Counted from the stretch's first letter, positions 17,387 to 26,136 are shown. The stretch: DNA of 64,000 nt from Liminaster sp017519885 (GCA_017519885.1 JAFWRO010000049.1:20884-84883), one strand, 5' to 3'. Program-made: numbers and translations. Notes: a model not told the origin generated them from the letters alone.

Positions 17387-18313
17387 CGTCCCCGAATTGA
17401 TGACTGGCTGAGCAGGCTCATCGCCGCAAAGAACCACGAGCAGGTTGCCGACCAAAGCGGCCTTCTTCTCATCATCAAGTTCCACGATTTCCTCGTCCGA
17501 AAGTTTGTCGAGCGCCATCTTTACCATCGAAACGGCACCTTCAACAATCTTCTCACGGGCAGTGATGATGGCAGCCGCCTGCTGACGACGCAGCATCACG
17601 GCAGCAATCTCGGGAGCGTAGGCCAGATAGTTGATGCGAGCCTCAGTCACTTCTAAGCCAGCCATCTCCAGACGTTCGTTGAGTTTGCGAAGCAGTACGT
17701 CATTGACTTCCTCGCTACCACTGCGCAATGTCACCTCGTGGGTGTCGTCGCCATCGTTGTCGTAGGCATACATACCGGCCACCTGACGCAGGGCCGAATC
17801 GCTCTGCACGGCCACGAAGCGTTCGAACTTGTTCATTCTCAGTCCGGCGGCGCCGCCCACGGTCGAGGCATTGGCTACGTCGGTGTCGATGTCGAAGATA
17901 GCCTTGTAGGTGTCCTTCAGTCGCCACACAACCACCAGGCCGATCATCACGGGGTTACCCGCCTTGTCGTTCACCTTGATGGGGTCGGCATTGAAGTTGC
18001 GTGCGCGCAACGACACCTTCTTCACGCTCATGAAAGGATTGATCCAGTAGAAGCCCGTCTTGCGGAACGTGCCCACATACTTGCCGAAGAACGTCAGCAC
18101 CTTGGCCTCGTTGGGTTCCTGCATTGAAAAACCGCAACAGCCGATGATGATACATATCAGAAGGATGACAGCAGGAAGCATATACCATCCATTCTCATAG
18201 GTGATGGTCAAAGCAATGAAATAGAACATGCCAAAGACCATGGCCAACACCAGGAACAGCATAATAAAACCGTTCATCGAACCACCCTTGAACTCATACT
18301 CTTTACTTTCCAT
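17375..18313 (-). CDS. SPFH/Band 7 domain membrane protein
   Basis: 312 residues. Two hydrophobic segments near the N-terminus (about 14-35 and 45-62) are followed by an SPFH/prohibitin domain (about 64-290): EPNEAKVLTFFGKYVGTFRKTGFYWINPF, then ARNFNADPIKVNDKAGNPV, then the helical NERLEMAGLEVTEARINYLAYAPEIAAVMLRRQQA stretch typical of the family. These proteins oligomerise at membranes and organise microdomains or protect proteases. It heads a same-strand cluster with the hydrolase, PH and RHH genes. No NfeD partner gene is visible next to it. Confidence 0.85.
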   Translation of the reverse strand: MESKEYEFKGGSMNGFIMLFLVLAMVFGMFYFIALTITYENGWYMLPAVILLICIIIGCCGFSMQEPNEAKVLTFFGKYVGTFRKTGFYWINPFMSVKKVSLRARNFNADPIKVNDKAGNPVMIGLVVVWRLKDTYKAIFDIDTDVANASTVGGAAGLRMNKFERFVAVQSDSALRQVAGMYAYDNDGDDTHEVTLRSGSEEVNDVLLRKLNERLEMAGLEVTEARINYLAYAPEIAAVMLRRQQAAAIITAREKIVEGAVSMVKMALDKLSDEEIVELDDEKKAALVGNLLVVLCGDEPAQPVINSGTLNH

Positions 18314-18512
18314 AATTACTGATATTTAGAAGTTTTACCAAGAAGAATAATGATATTATTTTGATATCACATTGCAAAGAAACGGATTTCCTCTTTTCGC
18401 GCCAAATTTTTACTCGAATATTTTCTATTTTGGCGCAAATTAATCACAGATTGACACCCACAGTTCGCAAAACAAGGACCCATATTTCGACTATTCCCCG
18501 GCACGAAACGCT
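18314..18512. other. Intergenic region upstream of the SPFH gene
   Basis: AT-rich. On the minus strand a weak -7-like box (TTTCTTTG, 18375-18382) could serve the SPFH gene. Nothing else is recognisable. Confidence 0.3.
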
Positions 18513-18551
18513 AAGAGAGCGGTGACAAACCTTGCTCGTCACCGCTCTCTT
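18513..18551 (-). terminator. Terminator hairpin of the DUF2007 operon
   Basis: AAGAGAGCGGTGAC (18513-18526) pairs perfectly with GTCACCGCTCTCTT (18538-18551), a 14-bp stem with an 11-nt loop, 16 bp after the DUF2007 stop codon. Confidence 0.75.
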
Positions 18552-18567
18552 ATCAATTACTTGTTTC

Positions 18568-18861
18568 TTACTCTTCGTCCTCTTCCATTTTCTCAAGAGG
18601 AGGAGCTTCTTCGGCTGCTTTCTCGAAGGCTGCTTCCGAAGCGGCATCGTGACTGGTCTCAAGGGCCTTCCGGGCCTCTTCGAGCATACTTTCGAAGACA
18701 TAGATCCTCACGCCGCCAATGGTGTCGGGCCCTTGGAACGACCACATGGCAACATGCTTGTGATCGACAATCATGCAAGGAATGCCGGCACCATCGAGTA
18801 CACTCTTGATGACATCCGCTTCGAAAGATGTGCCGCAATTGGTCAATAATACGGTTTCCAT
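18568..18861 (-). CDS. DUF2007-family small protein
   Basis: 97 residues. The ferredoxin-like DUF2007 signature is clear: VLLTNCGTSFEADVIKSVLDGAGIPCMIVD, then GGVRIYVFESMLEEARKAL. A long acidic tail (EEAPPLEKMEEDEE) follows. The family is described as a putative signal-transducing domain, with no known ligand. It starts 12 bp after the stop of the secreted beta-rich protein, so the two are probably co-transcribed, and a strong hairpin follows it. Confidence 0.75.
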   Translation of the reverse strand: METVLLTNCGTSFEADVIKSVLDGAGIPCMIVDHKHVAMWSFQGPDTIGGVRIYVFESMLEEARKALETSHDAASEAAFEKAAEEAPPLEKMEEDEE

Positions 18862-18873
18862 AGTTTTAGTATT

Positions 18874-19554
18874 TTACATATAAATCGCCGAGTTTCCTTT
18901 CTGATCTCCGATGAAATAGGCTCCCTCTGGCGTAAATTTGATGACTGTAACGTCGAATGTGGCTTCGCGCAATGCATCCTTTAACTTCTGGCTGACGTTG
19001 CCGAGATACATGTATCCACGTTCGAAAGCAAGGATCATGCCCTCGTTGTTGATTTGGGCAAAACGCAGGGTGCCATGCTTGGCACTGCCATCGCTCACCC
19101 AGTCCTCCATCCTACTGAACGAAGAACGCACCTGGCCATTGTCATAGACTACAATCCAATCACTATGGTCGTTGAAGGTCACCGACTTGATGGTATGACG
19201 ATCGGCAATCAGTTCATAGAGGCAACTTTTGAGCATTGCAGGAATCTTATGCCAACGCATCAAGCCATCGCCATAACTGATGAACCAGCGTCCTTTTTCG
19301 CTGAGTTGGATATCGTTGATGTAATAGGCGCTGTCGTTCAGATTGTCGATCTGCTTGGCCAGATTGGTGGGAATGCGGTCGTAGGCGCACTTGTTGGTGC
19401 CGACGAAGGCGATGTCTCCTCCCTTGTCGGTGATGGCCACATTGCGACAAGTTTCCCACTTGTCGATACAGTTCTTGATATAAAAACGATCGCGCGCATT
19501 GCAGAACACGATGCTGGTAAATGCCACAACAAAAAGAAGCAATATACGTTTCAT
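18874..19554 (-). CDS. Secreted protein of unknown function, possibly beta-propeller-like
   Basis: 226 residues from the ATG at 19554, which starts the signal peptide MKRILLLFVVAFTSIVFCNA. The mature part repeats a short pattern of an alternating strand followed by W-(F/I)-(I/V): KGGDIAFVGTN, KGRWFISYGDG, HSDWIVVYDNG, EGMILAFERG and EGAYFIGDQKG. These five similar hairpins suggest WG-type or propeller blades. No enzyme motif was seen. It is first gene of a two-gene operon with the DUF2007 protein. Confidence 0.55.
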   Translation of the reverse strand: MKRILLLFVVAFTSIVFCNARDRFYIKNCIDKWETCRNVAITDKGGDIAFVGTNKCAYDRIPTNLAKQIDNLNDSAYYINDIQLSEKGRWFISYGDGLMRWHKIPAMLKSCLYELIADRHTIKSVTFNDHSDWIVVYDNGQVRSSFSRMEDWVSDGSAKHGTLRFAQINNEGMILAFERGYMYLGNVSQKLKDALREATFDVTVIKFTPEGAYFIGDQKGNSAIYM

Positions 19555-19677
19555 ATTTAAATAGGTATTATGTTTCGTCTGCAAATGTGCGCATAAATTG
19601 TGAATCTTCCAAATTTTTGAACCTAAAAATCGTTATAGGGCCCCGATTTTATGTTTTTTTCACCAACATTCGCCTTC

Positions 19678-20049
19678 TCACCCGCCCTGATTGGCCGCTT
19701 CTTCATTCCAGAACTGCGTGATTTCGTCGAGCGTAATACCTAGCAGACGTGCCTGCCGGAACACCTCGGGCAGACGCTGCTGCATAAACTCGCGCTTGTG
19801 CGCCCTCAAGATGCGCTGTCGGGCATTGGGACTGACAAAATAGCCGATGCCGCGCTTCTGATAGACGATCTCTTCGCGCTGCAACAGCTCCATGGCGCGC
19901 AGGATGGTGTTGTAGTTCACCTCGAAGGTCTCGGCCAGATCACGCACGCTCGGGATGCGGTCCTCGCTGTGGTATTTTCCTTCGAGTATCTCTTCGCATA
20001 TCTGATAGGCCAGTTTGCCGAAGATGGTTTTCTCTTGCGACGAAATCAT
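19678..20049 (-). CDS. GntR-family (YtrA-type) transcriptional regulator
   Basis: 123 residues. The ATG at 20049 overlaps the stop of the upstream permease gene (ATGA), which decides the start. The winged-helix GntR domain covers about 10-75 (IFGKLAYQICEEILEGKYHSEDRIPSVRDLAETFEVNYNTILRAMELLQ) with the wing QKRGIGYFV. The short C-terminal helical part is typical of the YtrA subfamily, which represses ABC transporter operons. It is the fourth gene of an ATPase-permease-permease-regulator operon. The inverted repeat at the operon promoter (22321-22342) is its likely operator. Confidence 0.85.
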   Translation of the reverse strand: MISSQEKTIFGKLAYQICEEILEGKYHSEDRIPSVRDLAETFEVNYNTILRAMELLQREEIVYQKRGIGYFVSPNARQRILRAHKREFMQQRLPEVFRQARLLGITLDEITQFWNEEAANQGG

Positions 20050-20747
20050 AGGTTCAGAAGTTTGTGGTCGCAGACCGCGCGACGGTTGAAACAATATTGA
20101 CCCAAGTGCCAGCAAGCGACAATACCTGCAAGGAATAGCAGCATCATCCATGGATTTGCCGCAAAGATGCCCCGATCCAAATAGACTACATTTGGCATCC
20201 ACGAAAGGAAGATCAAAAGCACCATAATAAAATTACAGGAAAAAGACAGAAGGAGGTTGTTGATCAACAGTGGGAACAGGACATTGAAGAGGGCGATGAA
20301 CAGCAGTAGAAGCAGGCCGTCGGCAGGTGCCGTGATGACGAAATCGGCAAGACTCTTCACGCTGACGAATGGGGAATAGAGCAGAGATGGCTGGAAAATG
20401 GCAAAGATGGCATTCAGGAGTAGATCGACGCCAATCAAAACTCCATACATCGCTACGTAGTGCAGCCCGATGTAGAGGATCATCGAGTCATATTTACGCC
20501 TATTGGTCTCGGGCAGCAGGGTCAACTCCTTGCTTCGATAGATCCAGAAAAAAGTCTGAATGAAAATCAATGCAATCAGGAAAGGACCATGCACATTCCA
20601 CACGGCTCGCTCGTAAAAAGCGGTTGAACCATTTTCCAAGGTAGCATGGATTGAAAAGACTGCTATGCGAATCAGCACGAGCACCACAACAAAAAGCTTC
20701 AGGATCGGACGAAGTCCGTTCAGATAGATGCGAAACAAGTTTTTCAT
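20046..20747 (-). CDS. ABC transporter membrane protein (second permease)
   Basis: 233 residues with about six hydrophobic segments (for example LFVVVLVLIRIAVFSIH, GPFLIALIFIQTFFWIY and LLLLLFIALFNVLFPLLINNLLLSF). It overlaps the upstream permease and the downstream regulator by ATGA junctions, pointing to translational coupling. It is not a close match to any named permease that I recognise. With the adjacent ATPase it would form a heteromeric exporter of the kind controlled by YtrA-type repressors, perhaps for antibiotic or envelope stress. The substrate is unknown. Confidence 0.7.
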   Translation of the reverse strand: MKNLFRIYLNGLRPILKLFVVVLVLIRIAVFSIHATLENGSTAFYERAVWNVHGPFLIALIFIQTFFWIYRSKELTLLPETNRRKYDSMILYIGLHYVAMYGVLIGVDLLLNAIFAIFQPSLLYSPFVSVKSLADFVITAPADGLLLLLFIALFNVLFPLLINNLLLSFSCNFIMVLLIFLSWMPNVVYLDRGIFAANPWMMLLFLAGIVACWHLGQYCFNRRAVCDHKLLNL

Positions 20748-21478
20748 AACGCTTTAGGTGTTAACTTCAGCACGACATCAAGTTTCTGGAATTGGCGATA
20801 GCCCAGGTAGATATTGATTGCGATTCCCACTACCAGTACCACCGCGACGTAGGGAAACCAGTTCCAAAACGTATCTAGAAACAACGCACAGAAGGGATAG
20901 GCTGCAGCAAGAGCCATTGGAACAAAGGCAACGAACGTGTTTTTCATGAAACGGGCGCTCAGATAATAGCAGATAGTCAGGATCCACAGGTAGAACACCA
21001 CCGTCGGCCACCTGTAATACCATGCCAACAATGGCAACAACCACCCCCTTTCGATGGGCTGTTCGATGGAAAAGAAGTATGCCAGCGGAATGCGCACCCA
21101 ATAGATAATCAGCGCCGAGGCCAAAACTAAGACTATCGTCTGACAAATGTTGAAGACGATGCGCGAAGCATACTTCTCTTTCATCGTGACAGGGAGCAGC
21201 CAATGCTGCTTATGAAGCCTGTAAACACCGAAGACACTCAGGCAATGGGTTATACACATAAACCAAGGAAAGAGGAATATCCAATTGAACATTTCCGTGG
21301 TGGAGTAATGCGATTCCTGGTCGTTCCAAGTGCCATTAATGAATCCCCAAACGTCGGTTTCGGGATGTTTTCTCCAAGTGATTGCCAGCATAAATGCGGA
21401 AAAAACGAGAAAGAAGAGGATCGTCAGGACAAACGAAAGCCGCTCCGTCCTCCAATATAATCTAAACAGGTTTCTCAT
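20744..21478 (-). CDS. ABC transporter membrane protein (first permease)
   Basis: 244 residues with six predicted membrane segments (including LSFVLTILFFLVFSAFMLAI, WIFLFPWFMCITHCLSVFGVY, IVLVLASALIIYWV and PYVAVVLVVGIAINIYLGY). It shares the overall layout and the N-terminal (M-R/K-NLFR-x-Y) with the next gene, so the two probably arose by duplication. It starts 9 bp after the ATPase stop and overlaps the second permease by 4 bp. Confidence 0.7.
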   Translation of the reverse strand: MRNLFRLYWRTERLSFVLTILFFLVFSAFMLAITWRKHPETDVWGFINGTWNDQESHYSTTEMFNWIFLFPWFMCITHCLSVFGVYRLHKQHWLLPVTMKEKYASRIVFNICQTIVLVLASALIIYWVRIPLAYFFSIEQPIERGWLLPLLAWYYRWPTVVFYLWILTICYYLSARFMKNTFVAFVPMALAAAYPFCALFLDTFWNWFPYVAVVLVVGIAINIYLGYRQFQKLDVVLKLTPKAL

Positions 21479-21487
21479 AATGGCAAG

Positions 21488-22291
21488 TTATTTGAGTGAG
21501 GTAATATATTCGAAGAGCATCTCCAGGTTGACGGGTGTCTCTGGTTCATCGGCCGTTCGACGGGCGATGCACTGGGTGCCATCAATGGTCTTTTCGCTAT
21601 AGAGCACTTCGCCTTCGGGATTGGTGCCGAAGGTGTACTGTTCGGCAAGTTCCTGCATCGAACTGTCGAGCAGCAATTTCTCCTGACCGATCAAGGTCAC
21701 GTGGTCGATAAGCATCTCCACATCGTGAACCTGGTGGGTAGAGATCACCATCAGTCGTTCCTCATTCATGTTGCTCGCTATCACCTTGCGGAACTGACGT
21801 TTCGAAGGAATGTCGAGTCCGTTGCTCGGCTCGTCCATCAGCAGCAACTTGGTATTGGTGGCCAGGGCAAAACTCATCAGCACCTTCTTCTTGGTGCCCA
21901 TCGAGAGCGAACTAAGTTTCAGGTCGCTCTCAAGTTCGAACTCACGAAGGCAGCTGTCCATAATCTCCTGACTGAAGTTCTTGTAGAACGGCTTGTACAT
22001 CTTGACATAATCGCGCATCGACATCGAGGGCAGCATGAACTCCTCGGGCACGAGGTAAATCTTCTCGAGCATCTGTTTCTTCATCTCGTTCACCACGTCT
22101 CCATCGATGGTTATCTCGCCGCTATTGGGCCGCAAAAGGCCGCAAAGCAGGTAGAGCAGGGTTGTCTTGCCGGTTCCGTTCTTGCCCAAAAGGCCATATA
22201 CACTGCCCGGCTTCATCTGAAGGTTAAACTGACTAAACACATTCCGTTTTGAGCCACTGTAACCGAAAGTAAGATTTTGAATATTGATCAT
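21488..22291 (-). CDS. ABC transporter ATP-binding protein
   Basis: 267 residues. Walker A is GLLGKNGTGKTT (33-44), the signature region is LSSLSMGTKKK (a variant lacking the canonical SGGQ), Walker B is LLLMDEPSNGLD, and the switch His lies in VISTHQVHD. The C-terminal extension (about 215-267) is typical of YtrB-like export ATPases. It is first gene of the four-gene operon ending in the GntR regulator, and would power the two permeases on the same strand. Confidence 0.88.
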   Translation of the reverse strand: MINIQNLTFGYSGSKRNVFSQFNLQMKPGSVYGLLGKNGTGKTTLLYLLCGLLRPNSGEITIDGDVVNEMKKQMLEKIYLVPEEFMLPSMSMRDYVKMYKPFYKNFSQEIMDSCLREFELESDLKLSSLSMGTKKKVLMSFALATNTKLLLMDEPSNGLDIPSKRQFRKVIASNMNEERLMVISTHQVHDVEMLIDHVTLIGQEKLLLDSSMQELAEQYTFGTNPEGEVLYSEKTIDGTQCIARRTADEPETPVNLEMLFEYITSLK

Positions 22292-22320
22292 CGCTTTGAT
22301 TATTGATTAAAACAATTATA

Positions 22321-22342
22321 GTGTCATACTGAACTATGACAC
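22321..22342. promoter_or_regulatory. Probable GntR operator at the ABC operon start site
   Basis: GTGTCATA (22321-22328), six bases, then TATGACAC (22335-22342): a perfect 8+8 inverted repeat just downstream of the -7 box, covering the expected start site. That position suits a repressor, and the operon encodes one. Confidence 0.72.
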
Positions 22343-22344
22343 CG

Positions 22345-22375
22345 CAAAGATATTTGCTCTCCCTCAAGCCTGCAA
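22345..22375 (-). promoter_or_regulatory. Promoter of the ABC-GntR operon
   Basis: Read on the minus strand: TTG at 22375-22373, a 20-bp spacer and TATCTTTG at 22352-22345. It ends 3 bp before the inverted-repeat operator. Confidence 0.75.
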
Positions 22376-22553
22376 GAAAACGGAAGAAAAAATGCTTAAA
22401 AAAATACGAAACAATTATAATCGATACAAATTGTCATCCATAAATGTCAAAATATATTTATAGATTCACAACTGGAAATCCTCAGCGCCATCAGGATCAT
22501 CTTTCATTTGCAAGAAAGAATGGGAAAGAGATTGAAGTCAATAATAAATCGCG
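22376..22553. other. AT-rich intergenic DNA between divergent operons
   Basis: The 453-bp gap between the ABC operon and the ferritin-like gene holds the operator, two promoters and a direct repeat, all listed separately. In this central part I see no gene or structure. Confidence 0.4.
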
Positions 22554-22610
22554 CGCGATATTTTGTTAAAAACTGTTGAATAATTTATATTGCACGCGAT
22601 ATTTTGTTAA
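22554..22610 (+). promoter_or_regulatory. Direct repeats upstream of the ferritin-like gene
   Basis: The 16-mer CGCGATATTTTGTTAA occurs at 22554-22569 and again at 22595-22610 (41 bp apart), just upstream of the promoter at 22638-22667. A partial copy (GCGATATAAAATTTT) lies between the promoter boxes. This is a likely binding site for a regulator, perhaps a peroxide- or iron-responsive one. Confidence 0.6.
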
Positions 22611-22637
22611 GAATGATTAAAGTTTTTGTTATATCCT

Positions 22638-22667
22638 TTGCGATATAAAATTTTCTTCGTATCTTTG
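22638..22667 (+). promoter_or_regulatory. Promoter of the ferritin-like/MarR operon
   Basis: TTG at 22638-22640, a 19-bp spacer and TATCTTTG at 22660-22667, giving a leader of about 70 nt. Confidence 0.75.
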
Positions 22668-22744
22668 CACCGTCAAAACAAAAGAAATGACATCTGATAA
22701 TACATTTAATATAAAAATATAAACCCCTCAAAAAACAAAACATT

Positions 22745-23200
22745 ATGAACGCAAACAATTCTATCCAGGCACTTCAGTTCTTCGTAACCGGACTCAGCAA
22801 CGGCGCTTTCGCTCACCTCGTACAGGGCAAGCACTTCGACAGCATGGGCTTCAAGACCCTTGGCAAGAAATACACAGACCACTATTCTGAGGAAATGGGA
22901 TGGGTCGAGAAATTCATGACCCGCATCAACGACCTCGGCGGCGAAGTGAAGATCGAGGACCAGAAGGGTCGTGAACTCGTTAAGGATCCCGTAGAGTACG
23001 TTAAGGCTGACCTCGCTATTCAGGAGAAGGGCGTAGAGTTGCTCTACAAGTGCATGGAGACTCTCAAGGACGACCCCACCACTTATGACCTCATGAAGGC
23101 TTACCTCGCTGACGAAGAGGAGGACCTCTACTGGAGCCAGGAGCAGGTAGAAATGGTAGAGATGATTGGTCGTCAGAACTGGCTGTACAAGCAACTCTAA
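22745..23200 (+). CDS. Ferritin-like four-helix protein (Dps/bacterioferritin-related)
   Basis: 151 residues, almost entirely helical. Acidic and His residues are spaced as in ferritin-like diiron proteins: HYSEEMGWVEKF in helix 2, then EKGVELLYKCMETL and DEEEDLYWSQEQVEMVEMIG in helices 3 and 4. It resembles the bacterioferritin-related/Dps-like proteins of Bacteroides that store iron and protect against peroxide. The next gene, 29 bp on, encodes an OhrR-type peroxide sensor, and direct repeats flank the promoter, so oxidative-stress control is likely. The exact subfamily is uncertain. Confidence 0.72.
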   Translation: MNANNSIQALQFFVTGLSNGAFAHLVQGKHFDSMGFKTLGKKYTDHYSEEMGWVEKFMTRINDLGGEVKIEDQKGRELVKDPVEYVKADLAIQEKGVELLYKCMETLKDDPTTYDLMKAYLADEEEDLYWSQEQVEMVEMIGRQNWLYKQL

Positions 23201-23229
23201 TTTTCCAACTCAATTAAAGGCTTAGTGAC

Positions 23230-23682
23230 ATGGCATACGACCAACTGAAACTCCAAAACCAGCTGTGTTTTCGGCTTTATACGGCTAGCCGCCTCATCAC
23301 GCAAGCCTATGAGCCCTATTTCAAGCCGCTTGGAATCACCTATACGCAGTACCTCGTACTGATGGTACTGTGGGAGGAAGACAAACAGCCTATCAACACC
23401 ATCGGCCAGAAACTGAAACTCGGCATCAACACCACCTCTCCTCTCATCAAGCGCATGGAGAAACTTGGACTGGTGGCTCGCCAAAGCAGCGAAACCGACA
23501 AACGCCAGCAGATAGTCTATCTTACCCAAAAGGGCAAGGACATGAAAAAGAAGGCAGCAGAAATCCCTTCGTGCATGACAAATGACTTCTGCCGTTGCGG
23601 AATTGATCCTAAATCAATGGAGACGATGATTCCCATCTTGGACGAACTGCTCAACAAACTGAGCGTGAAAGAGGAAGATTAG
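23230..23682 (+). CDS. MarR-family regulator of the OhrR type
   Basis: 150 residues with a winged-helix MarR domain: TYTQYLVLMVLWEEDKQPINTIGQKLKLGINTTSPLIKRMEKLGLVARQ, then the wing DKRQQIVYLTQKG. Near the N-terminus LQNQLCFRLYTASR places C13 where OhrR proteins carry the reactive cysteine that senses organic peroxides. C115, C122 and C124 near the C-terminus are also present, which could allow disulfide forms. It is co-transcribed with the ferritin-like gene. It probably represses its own operon until oxidised, though no ohr gene is seen nearby. Confidence 0.82.
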   Translation: MAYDQLKLQNQLCFRLYTASRLITQAYEPYFKPLGITYTQYLVLMVLWEEDKQPINTIGQKLKLGINTTSPLIKRMEKLGLVARQSSETDKRQQIVYLTQKGKDMKKKAAEIPSCMTNDFCRCGIDPKSMETMIPILDELLNKLSVKEED

Positions 23683-23721
23683 GCAGTTTTTCTACACTAT
23701 GAAGCCGAATAGGCAAAACGA

Positions 23722-23762
23722 AACAAGGAAGGTAAAGGCTTTCGCCTCGTACCTTCCTTGTT
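23722..23762. terminator. Bidirectional terminator
   Basis: AACAAGGAAGGTA (23722-23734) pairs with TACCTTCCTTGTT (23750-23762); a smaller GGC/GCC stem sits inside the loop. It lies between the convergent MarR and malic enzyme genes. Confidence 0.8.
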
Positions 23763-23793
23763 GCTTTTGCTTCGCTTTCGAAGAACCGACTAT

Positions 23794-26085
23794 TTATGCG
23801 TGCTCCTCGTGCTGTTTCTCCATATAGGCATCGATGACCGCTACGGCCACGATATTGACGATGTCGCGCACCGAAGAATCGAGGTCGGTGAAGTGGATGG
23901 GCTTGTTCAGACCCATCTGGAGTGGGCCAATCACTTCCGTCTCAGGCGAGAACTGCTTGATGAGTTTGTAAGCTCCGTTGCCTGCACTCAGCGAGGTGAA
24001 GATCATCGAGTTGACAACCTCTCCCTTCAATGGGCCGAACGGATAACGGTCGTCGCGACGCTCGTGGTCGAGAGCAAGGTCAATGGTCATCTCACCATCA
24101 ATCTTCAGATCGGGCATCTCCTCATGCAGTTCTGACACAACCTGACTCATCATCGTGGCCGAACCACTATCCTCCGAACCGAAGTTAGAGTACGAAATCA
24201 TAGCCATACGTGGTTCCTCGTTGAAGAAACGGATACGCTCGGCCGTAAGACGTGCAATGTCCTTGATGGCCTCCTTGTTGGGCGTCTGGTTCACCAACGT
24301 ATCGGCAATGTAATAGACACCGCGCTTCGAATTGACAATGTTCATCGTAGCAAAATGATCGTAGCCTTCGCGGATGCCGATCACCTCCTTGGCTGCGGTG
24401 AACAGGTTGCTGTACTTGGTATAGACACCGGTGACCATAGCATCGGCCTCACCACTCTTCACCATCTCCATGCCGAAGTAGTTGCGGTCGGACATCTTGT
24501 CGAGGGCACGCTCGAAAGTGTAGCCAGCACGGCAGAGTTTCTCGCTGAGCAGACGGGCATACTTGGCGCGAACGGGATGGGTCGCAGTAGCACGCTGATC
24601 GATGATTTCGCAACCAGTCAAGTCGAGTTCAAGTTCCTTGGCACGACTGCGCACCAGTTCGGGATTGCCGAGCAGGATTGGCGTACAGAGACCCTCGGCC
24701 TTAGCGGTGACGGCAGCCTTGAGCATCGTGGGATGATAACCTTCGGCAAAGACCACGCGCTGCGGGTGTGAACGAGCGATGTCGTGCAACTGTTGGGTGA
24801 GAGTGGTCTCCTGCCCCATTCGACGGCGTAATTGACTCTTGTAGGCTTCCCAGTCGGTGATGGGCTTGCGAGCCACACCCGTATCCATAGCTGCCTTGGC
24901 CACGGCGGCACTGACCTCGGTGATGAGGCGCGGATCGACAGCCTTCGGGATAAGGTACTTGGGACCGAACTTCAATGTATCACCCTTATAAACACGGTTT
25001 ACCACCTCTGGAACAGGTTCGTGGGCCAAAGCCACGATGGCTCGTACGGCAGCAATCTTCATCTCTTCGTTAATGGCACGTGCATTCACGTCGAGGGCAC
25101 CACGGAAGATGTAGGGGAATACAATGACGTTGTTGATCTGGTTCGGATAGTCGCTACGGCCCGTACATATCAGCACATCAGGGCGTGCCGACATTGCATC
25201 TTCATAAGAGATTTCGGGAGTCGGGTTGGCAAGGGCGAAGACGATGGGCTGATCGGCCATCGAACGAACCATATCCTGGTTGACGAGGTTGCCTGCCGAA
25301 AGGCCGAGGAAGACATCGGCACCCACCATAGCCTCGCGGAGATTGTGGATGTCACGACGCGAAGTGGCAAACTCCATCTGTGTCGGACTGAGATCAGTAC
25401 GGTCGTCGGTGAGCACACCATTCTTGTCAATCATAATGATGTTCTCCTTGCGTGCGCCGAGCTGGTGGTACATCTTGATGCAACTCATGGCAGCAGCGCC
25501 GGCACCCGAAACGACGATGCGCACATCCTCAATCTTCTTGCCATTGATCTGCAAGGCATTGACGAGACCTGCGCCCGAAATGATGGCAGTGCCATGCTGG
25601 TCATCGTGCATCACGGGGATGTCGCAGTTCTCTTTCAAACGTTTTTCGATATAGAAGCACTCGGGCGCCTTGATGTCCTCGAGGTTGATTCCGCCAAACG
25701 AGGGAGCAATACGCTCTACAGTCTCGCAGAACTTCACGGGATCGGTCTCATCGACTTCGATGTCGAAGACGTCGATACCGCCATAGATCTTGAAGAGCAG
25801 TCCCTTACCCTCCATAACGGGTTTTCCTGCCAAGGCACCGATGTTGCCCAATCCGAGCACAGCCGTACCATTGGAAATAACGGCTACAAGGTTGCCGCGA
25901 TCGGTGTAACGGAACGCGTCATTGGGGTTCTTCTGGATTTCGAGACACGGAAAGGCAACGCCAGGCGAATAAGCCAGCGAAAGGTCTGTCTGTGTACGAT
26001 AAGGCTTGGTTGGTACTACGGCAATTTTACCGGGACCTCCCGCTTCATGATAGCGGAGGGCATCTTCTTTTGTGATATTGGCCAT
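23794..26085 (-). CDS. maeB: NADP-type malic enzyme with C-terminal phosphotransacetylase-like domain
   Basis: 763 residues. It is a cytosolic oxidative decarboxylase (malate to pyruvate and CO2, with NAD(P)H). The malic N-domain covers about 1-160 (SLAYSPGVAFPCLEI; the GLLFKIYGGIDVFDIEVDE metal-site region) and the NAD-binding domain about 160-410 (MHDDQHGTAIISGAGLVNAL, VVSGAGAAAMS). The C-terminal half (about 430-760) is the PTA-like domain found in MaeB-type enzymes, where it is thought to act in acetyl-CoA regulation, not catalysis. Full length for the family. It starts 35 bp from the stop of the upstream-lying DUF4139 gene on the same strand. No clear promoter box was found in that gap, so it may be read from the DUF4139 promoter. 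Confidence 0.93.
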   Translation of the reverse strand: MANITKEDALRYHEAGGPGKIAVVPTKPYRTQTDLSLAYSPGVAFPCLEIQKNPNDAFRYTDRGNLVAVISNGTAVLGLGNIGALAGKPVMEGKGLLFKIYGGIDVFDIEVDETDPVKFCETVERIAPSFGGINLEDIKAPECFYIEKRLKENCDIPVMHDDQHGTAIISGAGLVNALQINGKKIEDVRIVVSGAGAAAMSCIKMYHQLGARKENIIMIDKNGVLTDDRTDLSPTQMEFATSRRDIHNLREAMVGADVFLGLSAGNLVNQDMVRSMADQPIVFALANPTPEISYEDAMSARPDVLICTGRSDYPNQINNVIVFPYIFRGALDVNARAINEEMKIAAVRAIVALAHEPVPEVVNRVYKGDTLKFGPKYLIPKAVDPRLITEVSAAVAKAAMDTGVARKPITDWEAYKSQLRRRMGQETTLTQQLHDIARSHPQRVVFAEGYHPTMLKAAVTAKAEGLCTPILLGNPELVRSRAKELELDLTGCEIIDQRATATHPVRAKYARLLSEKLCRAGYTFERALDKMSDRNYFGMEMVKSGEADAMVTGVYTKYSNLFTAAKEVIGIREGYDHFATMNIVNSKRGVYYIADTLVNQTPNKEAIKDIARLTAERIRFFNEEPRMAMISYSNFGSEDSGSATMMSQVVSELHEEMPDLKIDGEMTIDLALDHERRDDRYPFGPLKGEVVNSMIFTSLSAGNGAYKLIKQFSPETEVIGPLQMGLNKPIHFTDLDSSVRDIVNIVAVAVIDAYMEKQHEEHA

Positions 26086-26136
26086 GGCAAATATAAATTA
26101 ACTGTTAACAATGAATTATCATCAATTTAAGGATAG

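Noticed and set aside
24832..26130. Long open frame opposite malic enzyme
   Set aside because: Antisense shadow of a clear housekeeping enzyme.
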